From contig JAPEHQ010000001.1 in NCBI GenBank assembly GCA_027405735.1, forward strand, positions 6,138,001-6,202,000: a stretch of DNA of 64,000 nucleotides, in the 5' to 3' direction. Shown here one piece after another: positions 23,221-34,855 of this stretch. The position numbers and the translations under genes were made by a program. Within the stretch, counting starts at the first letter, position 1. Every line of letters begins with the position of its first letter. A model generated the notes under the pieces. It had not been told where the DNA came from. It made no database searches and saw only the letters and a program-made list of their open reading frames with translations. This DNA comes from Mucor racemosus. Its lineage: Eukaryota; Mucoromycota; Mucoromycetes; Mucorales; Mucoraceae.

Positions 23221-25139
23221 GCTGTTGTTGTTGTTGCTGTTGCTGTTGCGGGATTGTCGTAAGATTGCTCGTATTAATCGTTGTCAATGGGAAATATCCC
23301 GGATTGTTTGGATTATTATTCACTGCTGGAGTAGTGAAAGTATACATGGAAGATATTGGAGATATGATGTCATTACCCGCACTATTACTACCTAGAGCAG
23401 AATGTACACTACTACTACTGTCAGAAACAGTAGAACCAGGTGACGATGGTGAACCAGCGAAGCCAAGAGGAGTACTATCGCTACTATAATTTCTTCCTCG
23501 AGGAGCAACTGTCATTGGTAATGTTAAAGCAAATCTCGATCCAACCCCTTCTTCTGATTCAACCCAAACACAACCACCCATACGGTTTACTAGTGTACTT
23601 GAAATAGCCAAGCCTAAACCTGTACCACCATATCGTCTAGCTGTTGAAATATCAATTTGAGAAAAGGACTTGAACAATTTAGGCAAACGATCTGCAGGTA
23701 TACCAATGCCAGTATCAGTAACTGAAATCTCTAAAATTGATTTTTCACCAAAATAGTCCATGTCCGGATCTTCTGAATGATTCGAACTACCACCAACAAG
23801 ACCACCTGTTGAAGAGGAAGTGGGTGACATTGATGGATTATACAAATTGTTTCTATCTCTTCTGTCCTGCAATGCTTGACTCCACATTGTTTCAATCTTT
23901 GCGTCATAACGTTCTTTAAAAGTCATGCGTTTCTCATTATGTCTACTCTGAGATGTTGGGGCACGAAGAGGCGTTGGAGTTGATCTTTTAATACGAATAT
24001 GAATACCACCTTGTTTAGTAAACTAAACATACAGAATGGATCGTGGTTAATCAATGCTCTTGATGGGCATAATTATACTTACTTTTACTGCATTTGAGCA
24101 TAAATTCAACATTATTTGAGTTAAACGCATCGTATCACCCAGTAAATGATCAGGTACATCTGAATCAATTTTCCAAATTACCGGTAATACGGTCTTACCC
24201 TTTTTATGTAATAACGGCCTTAAAAGAACGCCCTTATTTTCCAGTTGTGCAATAAGTTGTGGTAAAGGTAAATTGTCATCTTTGTCAGGTGGACATTCCA
24301 ATACGTAAACAACCTTATTTTGTTGACTCATAGATGCTTGATGTCTAGCCATATTTAATGTATCTATTTGTTGTTTAGTTGGAGCTTTTTATAATATCAT
24401 AGAGGAATTTCGTACCTTTTAAGCATTTCCTTAGACTAAATCTCCTACTTTCTAGTTTAAATTTGGGATCATGATTTAATTTAGATATATCCAGAATATC
24501 ATTTATAATCTTATAAAACGTGTCAGTGTAAATAATGTTTCAATGTAAAAATTGAACTTACAGTTAGCAAATGACTTCCACTAGTTTGAATCACTTCTAA
24601 ATGCTCAATTTGCTCAATATTCAAACTAGATCTTTCTTGCAACAATAAATCAGTCAGAGCAATAACAGCATTCATTGGCGTTCTAACAAAATAATAATAT
24701 GGTGTTAATATAATCATTTTCTACGTGCAAAGAAAATTACCTTATTTCATGACTCATATCAGCTAAAAATCTCAATTTGTTTTCTGCATCTAGTACAGCT
24801 AAATCCCTTGCACTGATTAACTGTTCTTGGCTTTGTATCTGATTTAATTCATTAATGCATCGCGTGTTCACAGTATCCAATATATTGTTTATAATGCTTA
24901 GTTTTTCATTATTCATAATCGTATTATCAGTAACACATAATATGCCCCTAATAACACTATCCTTTTTTTGTAATGATTCTAATCTATATCCAACAAAATG
25001 TTCGTAATTTGGGTAAATGCCCCTTTCAATTTCTTCTTTGTCCTTGCTGGTGATTGATGTTAATTTGTCGGTATGTAATAAAGTTTTAATATATGGCGAT
25101 GATGAGTTTAATGTCGAGAGTGGTATAATTGCATTTGAT

Positions 25140-25182
<43 letters not shown>

Positions 25183-25658
25183 ATATTATTATTATGATTA
25201 TTAGTTTAGATCCAATTATATCATGAATATTGATGCAAAGCTTACCTTGATTTCATGCTCGCTTGATTTGAAAAGCAAGACCTAATCAATAGAAATTGGT
25301 CCTGAAGTCCATCGGATATTGAATCTACATTGGATAATGGTGATGGATCATCACCTGAGGAGCAAGATGAGTGCTGAATTTCAGGGGAACTAGTAGTTGA
25401 TACTGAGCAAGATACAACATGAAATCTGCTCTTTCCATCTTTTGTGTATATGCTGGAAATTTCCTTATATTCTTCAGGTGATAATAATTGTAAAAATACA
25501 GCAGAATCAACTTTGGCCTGTATGGTGATTTCTCGCATCAAAGCGTCTATGAATTCCATGCCAACGTATTGAAATGTTGAAGTATATATAGCTGCAACTT
25601 CATTGGAAATACAATTATTATTTGTTGGCGTTTTAGCAGGAACTTCATGAATATCCAT
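21987..25658 (-). CDS. Hybrid histidine kinase (GAF-HisKA-HATPase-REC)
   Basis: Two-component hybrid sensor kinase, 1,076 aa, eight exons: 25658-25246, 25142-24741, 24682-24562, 24509-24416, 24363-24083, 24022-22717, 22661-22543, 22481-21987. A GAF-like sensor (YEHFVGYRLESL...GILCVTDN, about residues 140-240) precedes the H-box SHEIRTPMNAV with phospho-acceptor His269. Then come the N-box (GDTMRLTQIMLNLCSNAVK, to 437), G1 DTGIGIP (about 540) and G2 GGTGLGLAI (about 569). A serine/asparagine-rich linker with about 30 consecutive glutamines separates the kinase from the receiver (LLAEDN about 866-871; MDLYMPEMDG with phospho-acceptor Asp914). There are no clear membrane segments, so it is probably cytosolic, feeding an HPt phosphorelay. 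The start at 25658 is preferred because the upstream in-frame extension is hydrophobic, UTR-like sequence. Confidence 0.92.
25143..25245 (-). other. Intron with 34-nt homopolymer at its 3' end
   Basis: Intron 1 of the hybrid histidine kinase. On the sense strand an A34 run immediately precedes the G of the acceptor AG, so the usual pyrimidine tract is replaced by poly-A. The GAF-coding exon on the far side is in phase only with this acceptor (or a very near neighbour). Confidence 0.75.
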
Positions 25659-26273
25659 GGCTTTTTCGTTTTGTATATATATATATATAATTTGTTCGGT
25701 TTTAAATGTTGTCAGTTGAACGTGAATAAAAAAGTTAAATGTAATATGGTTTATTTCAAGATTATATACACAAAAAAAACGAATAAAAGAAAAATTAGTG
25801 TAATAATGGAAAGGAAGCAGAAAAAGAAAGGGAAAAAAAATAGAAATCGGTTGGCACCACAACAGAATTGAATAGAAGAAAAAAAACTGCCAACAAGCCT
25901 CACTCGATGATTCGTCCATGGAAACATTTCGATACGTCATTTAACAGCTTTTCGAAATGTAGAAAAAAAATAGATAGTTCTCAATGATAAGTGCAGTGTT
26001 ACTTGTCAAAGCACTTTAAGCATGTGAATCAGATGGAAAAAAATACTGTTAAACGTCAATCGATTTCATAATGTAATCTATAATTGTAAAAATATGGGGT
26101 AGTGTCATGAATATTTTTTTATATCAAATGTGTTCTTTTGTACTACATTTAAAAAACATAAGCTTTTTTCGCCTATTTAAGAAGTTGCAATAGTATTTAA
26201 GTTGATGTTGCAAAATATTGTTCATATCTTCTTTTGCCTTCAATTCCTACCATTCTATTCTACAATATACATT
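25659..26273. other. Divergent promoter region, histidine kinase / monooxygenase
   Basis: 615 bp between two divergent genes, with an (AT)n stretch near 25675-25690 just upstream of the kinase start codon. No further motif was recognised. Confidence 0.5.
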
Positions 26274-28161
26274 ATGAACCTCAATCAAACTCAACCAACA
26301 ATAGCCGTCATTGGAGCAGGGTAAAGGCAAAAAAAAAGCCATCAAAAATAGACTTTTCCATTAACATTTGATATCGATAGATTCAGCGGTTTATGTGCTG
26401 CAATTCAAGTTAAAAAACAATTAGGCGTCAAAGCACAAGTGTATGAAATATCCGCTGATGTAGGCGGAACATGGCATGACAATACTTATCCTGGATGTGC
26501 TTGTGATATTCCAAGTCCCTTGTATTCCTTTAGTTTTGAATTGAATCCAAATTGGTCTCATCATTATAGTCCTCAAAATGAAATATATGAGTATTTAAGA
26601 AAAGTGGCTCAAAAATACAACATTTATGAGCAAACAAAGTTTGAAACTGAAGTGATCCGTATTGACTGGATTCAAGAAAAGCAATTGTGGAAAGTTGACT
26701 CTAAAAGTACTGATCGCAATCACTCCCAGGAAATAGTTACTGAATATTTTGATTATGTGTAAGTAATGTACTTTTTTGAGCAATATAAATTTACTAAAAC
26801 CGCTCGCATATAGATTTGCTGGTCTGGGTCCTTTGCGTATACCTAATATACCACCACAATTCGAAGGGTTTACCGGGAAAATAGTTCATACAGCGTTATG
26901 GGATTCCTCTGTTGATTTCGCCAACAAAAATGTTGCGGTTGTTGGAAGTGGTGCCAGTGCAATCCAAGCTATCCCTGAATTACGCAGAGTTGCTAAGCAT
27001 CTCACTAGTTATCAGAGAACACCAGCTTGGATTGCTCCTAGAGTTCAATTTGCTTATTCTCGTATCATTAAGTTCTTATTAAAGCACATTCCTTTTTTTA
27101 TGCGAATCCTCCGTAATACAATTTTCTTTCAGGTACAATGATAACTTCAAATGTGCGAAAGCATTTTCTAATTAGATATTATATGTAGCATGAACTTTAC
27201 TATGCCGGCTTTGGATTTTATGGAACATTTATCAGCAAAGTAGTTCACCGAATTTTTGAAAAACTAACAGCTTTCAGATTGAAGAGAGTAGGTCGTCCAG
27301 ATCTTATCCCAGTTCTTACACCCTCTTTCCCTCCTGGATGTAAAAGAATTGCCAAATCTGAAAATTACCTTGAAGCTTTAGCAAAACCTAATGTAACGGT
27401 TGTTCCAAGAGCCGTAAAGGATGCTCAGGGTAATGTATTGGTGGATACTGAGGGTAACACTCAGCAAGTTGATATATTAGTACTGGCTACTGGATTCAAT
27501 GTTGAAGGTTTTCTCGGTAATTTAGAGAGTAAGTACATACTTTGAGCTTGTGTAAAAATTATGAGTTTTAACTAGCCCTTTTTCAATAAGTTTATGGAAG
27601 AGATAATTTGTCTTTGAGAGATAAATGGGAAAAAGACTATCCTGATACATATAAAAGTGCTACCATTCATGGGTTTCCTAATTTCTTCCTTTTACTTGGT
27701 GCTGGTGCAGGCCTTGGACATAATTCTGTTGTCACTATGATTGAATGGTAAGTAAATGGATTATTTAAAAAAAAACTTGCCAGTTAAGATTCGTTTTCTA
27801 CATTGTAGCCAAGTGCAATATGCTATTCGTTGTATGAAGCATGCTATGAAGAAAAACCTTGCTGCCTTGGAACCGAAATTAGAAGCACAAAATGCTTACG
27901 CGGCAAATTTGAAGAGACAATTTACTGGTACTGTTTGGAAGAGTGGTTGCAACTCTTGGTACCTTAACAAAGATGGCGATGTAGGAATAAAAAACAATTT
28001 TATATATAACAATATGCTAATTTATATTATGAATTGAAATTTAGGTCTACGGTTTATGGCCAAGCACAGTTACAAAGTTTTGGTGGCAAACATTGAGCCC
28101 AGACTACAAAAACTTTATTGAATACAAAAAAAAACTGGATAAGACAACTTCTTCATTTTAA
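26274..28161 (+). CDS. Baeyer-Villiger-type flavin monooxygenase
   Basis: FAD/NADPH-dependent monooxygenase, 509 aa, seven exons: 26274-26320, 26381-26758, 26814-27132, 27189-27528, 27591-27747, 27809-27980, 28045-28161. It has the N-terminal FAD Rossmann motif (VIGAGFSG; intron 1 falls inside it) and GGTWHDNTYPGCACDIP, which are typical of class B monooxygenases. FTGKIVHTALWD matches the Baeyer-Villiger fingerprint FxGxxxHxxxW followed by D. The second Rossmann motif is VVGSGASAIQ and a late ATGF motif is present (VLATGFNV). The substrate (a ketone or aldehyde) cannot be predicted. There is no signal peptide. It is divergent from the hybrid kinase, but no functional link is implied. The start follows directly on the dinucleotide-binding fold, as usual for the family. 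Confidence 0.9.
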
Positions 28162-28507
28162 AGATTCGAAAATCCTTTATATAATTTAATATAAATCAAA
28201 CCCAATTTCTCATGAAATATGATTGTAAATGCACAACTACACTCCATGGTTTTTAATTGCATTTATAATCTTATATATGTATCATATGAGTCATTAAAAA
28301 ATATTCCACCTGATTAATTCACGTCTTTTTTTGTTTTGTTTGTTTTGTTACAAACCGTATGGCAAAACGGATTTTGATGAATTTTTTGTTGGTAGCGTAT
28401 ATACCCCACTAAGATTGAATTTTCAAAATCTTTGAAATTAGAGCATGAAACCCTTTTTCATAAATACCGTAACAACATATTAACGGTTTCTAATATATGT
28501 CTTAAGT
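28162..28507. other. Intergenic, 3' of monooxygenase
   Basis: AT-rich stretch between the monooxygenase stop and the next dispersed repeat copy. No feature was recognised. Confidence 0.5.
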
Positions 28508-29566
28508 GTTGAAAAACAGATAATAATTGGTCGCATTATGCTACCTATTCCTAAATTCATTTTATATCTCACGAAAGACTCAAAAACGCGTAAAATTCAC
28601 TGCTTTTTCCTTTAAAACTGGGTCTCACTCTTTATCCCTGATCTGCTTTTTGTTTTCACTAAATAACACCAAGAAAAAATTATATGTCAATGTACCTGAG
28701 ATGTTCAGCTTTAATTCAAAAACAAGTATCCAAAAATATCCTACTTTTTGCAGTTGGTATTAATTTTTCAGCGTTAAGGTTTCAGATTTTTTACGCGTAT
28801 TTTACTGCTAATGGATCGAAAACTTTGAGGCTTCATATCTCCAGAAAAAATTAAGCTATACTACCACTTTTTAATAATAAAATTTACTTGTTTTAAAGTG
28901 CTTTATAACATGTTTTAATATAAAAAAATTCTGAGCACTTTTATTTTTTTTCATTTTTTTGGGCATTTCTATAGTAGGTTTCAAAATATTGGTTAAATTG
29001 AGCAACATTTTTTTTGCATTCATGTCATTCAGCTTGTTGAGATCTCTCGGACCCAATTTAGAGTTTTTCAAAATATTGATTTTTCGTAGAGATATCCTCA
29101 AAAATATGTACAAAAAGGTACCTCCATTTCTAGCTTCCATTTTTCCCTTGTATACCCACATCCTAAATTCTGAATCTGAAAAAAATATGGACAAAAAAAT
29201 TGTTTTCTCTACGAAAAATGCAGCTAGAAGATTCCGCAATAGCTCGATCGATAGATAATTTTTTTGTGCATCATTTCAATTTATTATATTTTAAGTGTGC
29301 TTATAAAAAGTGATGTGTATATTCAAAAAACCTCCAAATTTTCAATTGCATTTTACGCGAAATTTAATGTGAAATGTTTGTCTGAATTTTATTTAAATGG
29401 ATGCAGAATCCAAAACTGTACAAAAACTATTTAGTATACTAGGTCGACTTACTTTGCAGTTCAGGAGCAACTAAACGATTTTTTTTTTTTCATCATTTTT
29501 CGTCCATTTTTTAAAATAAATTTTGGAACCCAGTTATCATTGATTTTAAGCTGTAATGTAAAACAT
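28508..29566 (+). repeat. Dispersed repeat copy C
   Basis: Plus-oriented copy of the left-end repeat core, matching unit positions about 725-1750. It starts at the block reading GCATTATGCTACCTATTCC and ends at GGAACCCAGTTATCATTGAT. The minus-strand frame (95 aa in the tandem units) is open here too and longer (122 aa, 28871-29239), with roughly a quarter of residues changed. It is closer to the tandem units than copy B is. Confidence 0.88.
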
Positions 29567-29854
29567 GATTTTGGATTCATGGCCCTACACATATGCTACA
29601 ATTATTTAAATGAATTATATTAATACAAAAAATATACAAAATAGCTTCAAGCTTGATCAATTAATTGTATACCCCCATTTGATCAAGAATGTCATTAACT
29701 TCTTATACTTTTTGGTGAAAATAAAATATGTTCATTTATTTAATTATACGTCTAAAATACATAATGAATGAGGAGGGGGAGGGCAAAAAAAAGTACAGAT
29801 ATTTCAAATATAAGTTGAGATAACGGAAAAAGGAGAAGATTATACATTAATTAT

Positions 29855-31388
29855 TTACTTGCACAACATGGCAATCAAGGCACCGCCTACACTACCACCT
29901 TCAGATGCAACTTCAAGGGTAATTTTGCTACTGACTTCTTTACCATACCATTCATCTAAAGCACGACGAACACGCAAATTCATATGAGGGTAGAATTCAT
30001 AGGTAGAGCCATTAATACCAACAACAACATCATCGCGATCAACTTCAAGTAACTTTTGTTGATCGACCAAAGAAATGATAGAGACAGCGGCCAAAGAAGC
30101 AGAACGAGTGGAAACAATACGGCAGATACGAGTCAAGATGGCAATATCATTCAAAGTAGGGGTATTAACACAGCTGAAGTTACTCAAAAGTTCAAGGCTT
30201 GTTTTATGATCAACCTTGTTATCATTTTCCAATGTACTCATGTACATTGTAGGGAAGGCCCAAGCTTCGCCAAAACCTTCGGGAACATGTCCCTCAAATA
30301 AAGCACCAGCTTTAATGAAATCCATAGCAATTAAACGAGTCAATTCACCCATGTAAGCACCAGAAAGCATCTTTTCATATAATTGAAACTTGGGTTGATT
30401 ATGAGAATTGTCCAATTCAAGATCGTACTTGGTCAATGGTAAGTAAGCCTCGGTACCAAAGATATCAATTTCGGTATTGATTAACATTTCAGTATTTTCG
30501 GGGTATTTATTACGAACGTTTTCATCGAGTTTTGTGATAAGGGGTACCTTTTCGGGGTAAGCAGCATTGATACCTGTAGCAAAGATAAGGCCAATACGAC
30601 AAGCAGGATTAGTATAGCCATGAGCAACAAGGGTACCAACAGTATCATTCAAGATGGCGGTAACCTTGACATTCAAGTTCTAAATGGGTTAAAATAGACA
30701 TAATAAATTAGGTGTCCATGTCCTTTCCCCAACAATAATATAAATTTAATTACAAACCTTGCGGTTAAAGGCATCATGGAACATGTCAGCAAGGTCCTTT
30801 CCTTCTGTATTTTGAAGAGTGAATCCCTTGCCCATTCTAAGAATAGTGCCTCGATCGACAGCAGTTTGACTAAATAGGCAAATGTATAAATTAATCTTTT
30901 TGATCCTTTAAAATAGAATTTTTTTTTTTAGAAAAAACTTACTCAACGGGGAAACTCCAACAAACACCTAAAGCAAGTGTCTCTTTACCAGCAACTTGAG
31001 AGTCAGAGAAGAGATGCTTAGCATCTACAGTGATAAGGTCATGAATAGCATTAGCAATCCAATCAAAGAAAACAGAACCTTCACCAGTTTTCAATTCAGG
31101 ACTAGGACGACGCTTAAGCTCATGAACAACAGATTTACCAGCACCTTTAAGTTCAACAGCTGCAATACGCAAATTGGTACCTCCTAAATCCAAGGAAAGA
31201 AAAGTTCCGGTTTCATCACCAGTAGGCATTCTTGTAACAAAGGAGGGAATCATGGTAGCCAAACCTTTGGAAGGTGTTTTCAAACCAGTTTTATATTCCA
31301 AATTAAATCCATCAACAATGGGTTTCAGTTGGTCTCTGGAGAGTAAGAATTCTTTCTCGAGTGATTGAAAGATAGTATCAGTGGTCAT
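29855..31388 (-). CDS. hxk: Hexokinase
   Basis: ATP-dependent hexose 6-phosphorylation, the first step of glycolysis, cytosolic. Three exons: 31388-30943, 30869-30758, 30679-29855; 460 aa, the usual length of a fungal 50-kDa hexokinase. The phosphate-binding loop LDLGGTNLR is at about 66-74. The sugar-binding signature reads GVCWSFPVDQ at about 141-150, where the first intron splits the Asp codon. NDTVGTL (catalytic Asp loop) and the adenosine-binding glycine-rich region near the end (ASEGGSVGGALIA) are present. It is shared family hexokinase/glucokinase; the two cannot be separated safely here. The start codon is the first ATG after a short leader. Confidence 0.93.
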
Positions 31389-31762
31389 TTATAATATGTG
31401 TTTAAAAAAGTAAAAAGAAAAAGGAAAGGGTAAATTTGAAATCATTCCCTTTTTATAAATAGGGGTTGGACAAGTGCGCAAAAAAGAACTAAAAAACTAG
31501 TGAAACCTAGTCTCAGGCTATTTTAACCTTCAAGGGCCAATGATCAAGACTCGGGGAAATATGGGAAGCGTTCTTTCTTTACAATCACCCTTTGAACCCT
31601 TTTTCCAATAGATTGATGAGTATGAGTTTCAATTTAGAGTATTGCACCAGACCCTGAATAATCCTTTGATTGGTTTCTGTTGATTTGTTATGTAATGCGG
31701 GAAAGAAACCCTGACCTAAATCTCCATGGAAATAGACCCTTTCCAATTACTATCTAAACATT

Positions 31763-31791
31763 AAAATATGGTGTGATTCACACCATATTTT
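31763..31791. repeat. Perfect inverted repeat, 13-bp arms
   Basis: AAAATATGGTGTG, the 3-nt centre ATT, then CACACCATATTTT. It lies about 375 bp upstream of the hexokinase start and could be a dimeric-regulator site or a small cruciform. Confidence 0.8.
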
Positions 31792-32209
31792 ATTCAATAT
31801 AGAATTGTTAGACCCCGAAAAAATAAGGGTCCCCTATCGCACCCTTTTCGTTGCTAAGTAACAACACGTTGCTATGGTAATATTTCATTGCCAGATTCGT
31901 TATGTTGCTCTATAGGCAACATCACCCCGGAAATGATCGAATAAATATGACCACTTTAAAATGTGTAACAAGCCTTATGATACCAATCATATTCTATTTT
32001 TCTATTTGATAGAATCAACATTAAAAAGGGAATCAAACTCTGTCTGATGCTGCTTTTCTCGGTAGATGTTTCTTTTTCGTGAGAAAATTTCTCTCAGGGG
32101 TCGAAATTTTTCTCTTATTAAGCTAGCAATCGATTTGTTTAGTTTCATTAAGAGATGGTAAATTTTACAGTTTTGTTTTTTAATTATGTTTATTTATCTT
32201 TTTGCTTGA

Positions 32210-32280
32210 AAAAAAATTAGAAAATAACAAAAAAAATTAGAAAATAACAAAAAAAATTAGAAAATAACAAAAAAAATAAG
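32210..32280. repeat. 20-bp A-rich tandem repeat
   Basis: About three and a half copies of a 20-bp unit (AAAAAATTAGAAAATAACAA) in the FET3 3' flank, the first copies exact and the last degenerate. Confidence 0.9.
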
Positions 32281-32511
32281 AGAATATAGTGATACAAAAA
32301 TAAGAAATTATATGCGTTTACAAAGTATAAAATAATAGTAGAAAAAAAAAAGAAGAGAGGTGGGGAGAAAATTAGATTTTTTTTTGGGTTTCCTGGTTAT
32401 AAGGATTCTAAATAACAAATGAGATTATAAATATATGAAAGTTTTATGTTCTAGATGTGAACAATTTGTGGAGGAGAAAAAAAATGGGTAGAATGTTCAT
32501 CCATAATTAAT

Positions 32512-34520
32512 TTACAAGTTTTCGCTCTTGGCAGCGACAATAGCACGAGCTTCCTTGAGAGGATCCATTCTAGAGTAGGTAACAATAGCGGCAATACCAA
32601 GTAAAGCGGCAATGATACAACCAGCCATAGCACCCTTACCCTTAGCAGTGAAAGCATCAGGAATTAATGTAATACCGCTGGGAGCGCCGCTGAGATCAAG
32701 ACCAGATTTAGCAGCAGCATTACCTTCGTAAGCGTTACCACCGGCAGTACAAACATCCTTGAAGGCTTGAGGTAAAGTCAAACGTTGTTGAGCGACCTCG
32801 GGAGCTTCAATCATAACAGCAGCCAAACCAGATTCTAAATGCCATTCGATATGACAATGGAAGAACCAAGCACCGGGATTATCAGCTCTGAAACGAATCA
32901 ATACAAAAGTTTCAGCAGGAACAAGAATAGTATCACGACGAGATGGGTTATCCAAGAACCATTCAACGTTACTAGTATTACCATCATAAACACCATCACC
33001 ACGACCAACCATTTGGAAGACATGACCGTGAAGATGGAAAGGATGGTGACCAGCATCAAGATTATTAACAATAATTTCAACCATATCCAAATGGTTCAAG
33101 ACAAAAGCCATAGTTTGAGGACCATAAACTTCTTCACTGAGAGAGTAATTGCCTTCACTCAACATGGTGTTAAGAGAGGGAACCTTGGGAGAGAGATAAG
33201 GGAGTTCATTGAACATACCACGGTTAATACCATCAGTAGTAACTTGGAAATCAAAAGTCAAGTTAACTTGCTTATCGAAAGGAGCAGCGTGTTCAATTTC
33301 AACAGGAACAAGGACCATATCATCAAAAGTACTACCCATACCAACATCTTCGCTAGCAGCAAAAGTAGTAGATTGGTTGTTATACCAAAGAGGTGCAGTG
33401 ATGTTAAGAAGAAGATCGTCAGGGAGAGTATCGTACATGTCGGTATTCAAATCAGCATGCATGTAGTAATTGGTATCAGTGGTATTCTTGGCAGTAACAA
33501 GAACAGAAATACGTTGAGCGGCGGTCAAGTAAATGCTTTGTACAGGAGCACGTTGAGTATCGATACCATCAATTTCAATAACTTCAAGTTCATGACCATC
33601 AATACTAAAGTAGAACATGGAGAAACCAGACATGTTGATAAGACGAAGACGATAAGTTTTACCAGGGACGAAACTAAGACTGTCATTAACATTATTGAAC
33701 ATGAAACCAGATTGAGGAACGGGCTCAGCACCAGTAGGATTCCATTCACTCAAGAAAACATTGAGGCCTTCAGTACTGGAAGCATGGTACCAATCTGTAA
33801 TATTGTTAGTTTTAGGATATTTTTTACTTAAAAAGGGTCATTTTTACTAATTACCTTGAAAGGGAATTGTAACATCATAGTCGTACTGATAAGTTTCATT
33901 CTTAGCATGAATAATAACGGGAGCACGAAGACCATCCATATATTGACCCTGTGATTTAAAAGAAATTAAAAGGTTAAATATAAATATAAAATGACTTAAA
34001 TTTGTATCTTACCATGTAATGGGAGTGAATCCAGTATGAACCATGTTGTTCAGGTGTGAATTCATAAGTAAGTTGTGAACCAGCAGGAATTGCACTAATA
34101 ATCCAATGTTAATAAACTATATACTAATGGAGCAAGTGATATAAATTACCATTGAGTAACGCCAACGGGACCATCCATCCATACGGTACCGTTTTGGAAC
34201 ATACCGTGAGTATGGAGGGCAGTGAATGTATCTAATTGATTGTCAACATTGATAACTAAAGTATCACCTTCAGTAGCTTCAATGGTTGGTGGACTATTTG
34301 ATCAGATAAAATACAATAATTAGTAACCATGACAACCAAAATTTTCAGGGGTAATTATATGATCTTACGGCCATTGTCCATTAACACCTACGACCTGACG
34401 CTCGAAAAGGTTATCAGGATTTGCGGTGGCATATGTGATGTTCCAGTCATAGACAACACGAGCAGCTTGAGCAAGCCCAGTTGAACCGGCAACTAAAAGA
34501 CAAGTAGCCAAGAAACGCAT
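32512..34520 (-). CDS. FET3: Fet3-type multicopper ferroxidase
   Basis: Plasma-membrane ferroxidase that oxidises Fe(II) to Fe(III) and hands it to the Ftr1 permease. Five exons: 34520-34369, 34293-34150, 34094-34013, 33948-33855, 33794-32512; 584 aa. It has an N-terminal signal peptide ([19 protein letters not shown]), three cupredoxin domains and all four copper-ligand motifs: HTHGMFQ, WIHSHYMG (split by an intron), HPFHLHGH and [13 protein letters not shown] single C-terminal membrane span ([18 protein letters not shown], about 550-570) and a short cytosolic tail give the type I topology of Fet3. It is divergent from FTR1, the classical coregulated pair, and shares a GATA-rich promoter with it. 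The Fet3 rather than laccase call rests on the membrane anchor and the FTR1 neighbour. Confidence 0.95.
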
Positions 34521-34665
34521 TTTTTTTATTGGATGTTGAAAAAAAAATGAATAATGGAAAGAAAGAAGAAGAAAAAGAGGAGACAATTTATTATTTAACT
34601 TATAGATCAAAGATTACATATATAAAAAATTCTTTGAAATGTGTGGGTCCCCATGTTTTTTTTTT

Positions 34666-34674
34666 TTATCTGAT
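34666..34674 (-). promoter_or_regulatory. Iron-GATA site 1 (ATCAGATAA)
   Basis: TTATCTGAT on the plus strand, perfect ATCWGATAA on the minus strand, about 150 bp upstream of the FET3 start codon. Confidence 0.65.
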
Positions 34675-34689
34675 TTTGGGTCTTTTTTC

Positions 34690-34723
<34 letters not shown>

Positions 34724-34732
34724 CGTCTCCCC

Positions 34733-34741
34733 ATCAGATAA
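34733..34741 (+). promoter_or_regulatory. Iron-GATA site 2 (ATCAGATAA)
   Basis: Perfect ATCWGATAA, just right of the T30 run, roughly in the centre-left of the divergent region. Confidence 0.65.
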
Positions 34742-34816
34742 CTATTTGAAGTAAAGATCTTCTTTTTGTAACTATGTAGTTTGTGTAACGATGTACCCGG
34801 AGAGACGCGGGAGTCT

Positions 34817-34838
34817 GTAGTACAAAGTGTTGTACTAC
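34817..34838. promoter_or_regulatory. Inverted repeat between GATA sites
   Basis: GTAGTACAA, AGTG, TTGTACTAC: perfect 9-bp arms around a 4-nt centre, between GATA sites 2 and 3. It is a candidate site for a dimeric regulator; no known factor is recognised. Confidence 0.5.
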
Positions 34839-34846
34839 TATGTTTC

Positions 34847-34855
34847 ATCTGATAA
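34847..34855 (+). promoter_or_regulatory. Iron-GATA site 3 (ATCTGATAA)
   Basis: Perfect ATCWGATAA, 8 bp right of the inverted repeat and about 250 bp upstream of the FTR1 start codon. Confidence 0.65.

Larger units (their letters stand above)
31389..32511. other. Intergenic, hexokinase / FET3
   Basis: 1.1 kb containing the hexokinase promoter and the FET3 3' flank. It holds a perfect 13-bp-arm palindrome (31763-31791) and a 20-bp A-rich tandem repeat (about 32210-32280). The stretch around 31808-32110 is less AT-rich and might be a decayed mobile-element end, but I found no matching terminal or target-site repeats. Confidence 0.5.

Noticed and set aside
23012..23395. Poly-leucine plus-strand frame
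   Set aside because: Antisense of the histidine-kinase polyQ tract.
31808..32110. Possible solo LTR starting TGTTAGACCCC
   Set aside because: No matching right end with CA and no flanking 4-6-bp duplication could be found.
32839..33831. 330-aa plus-strand frame
   Set aside because: Antisense shadow of FET3 exon 5, which has all copper motifs and a membrane anchor on the other strand.
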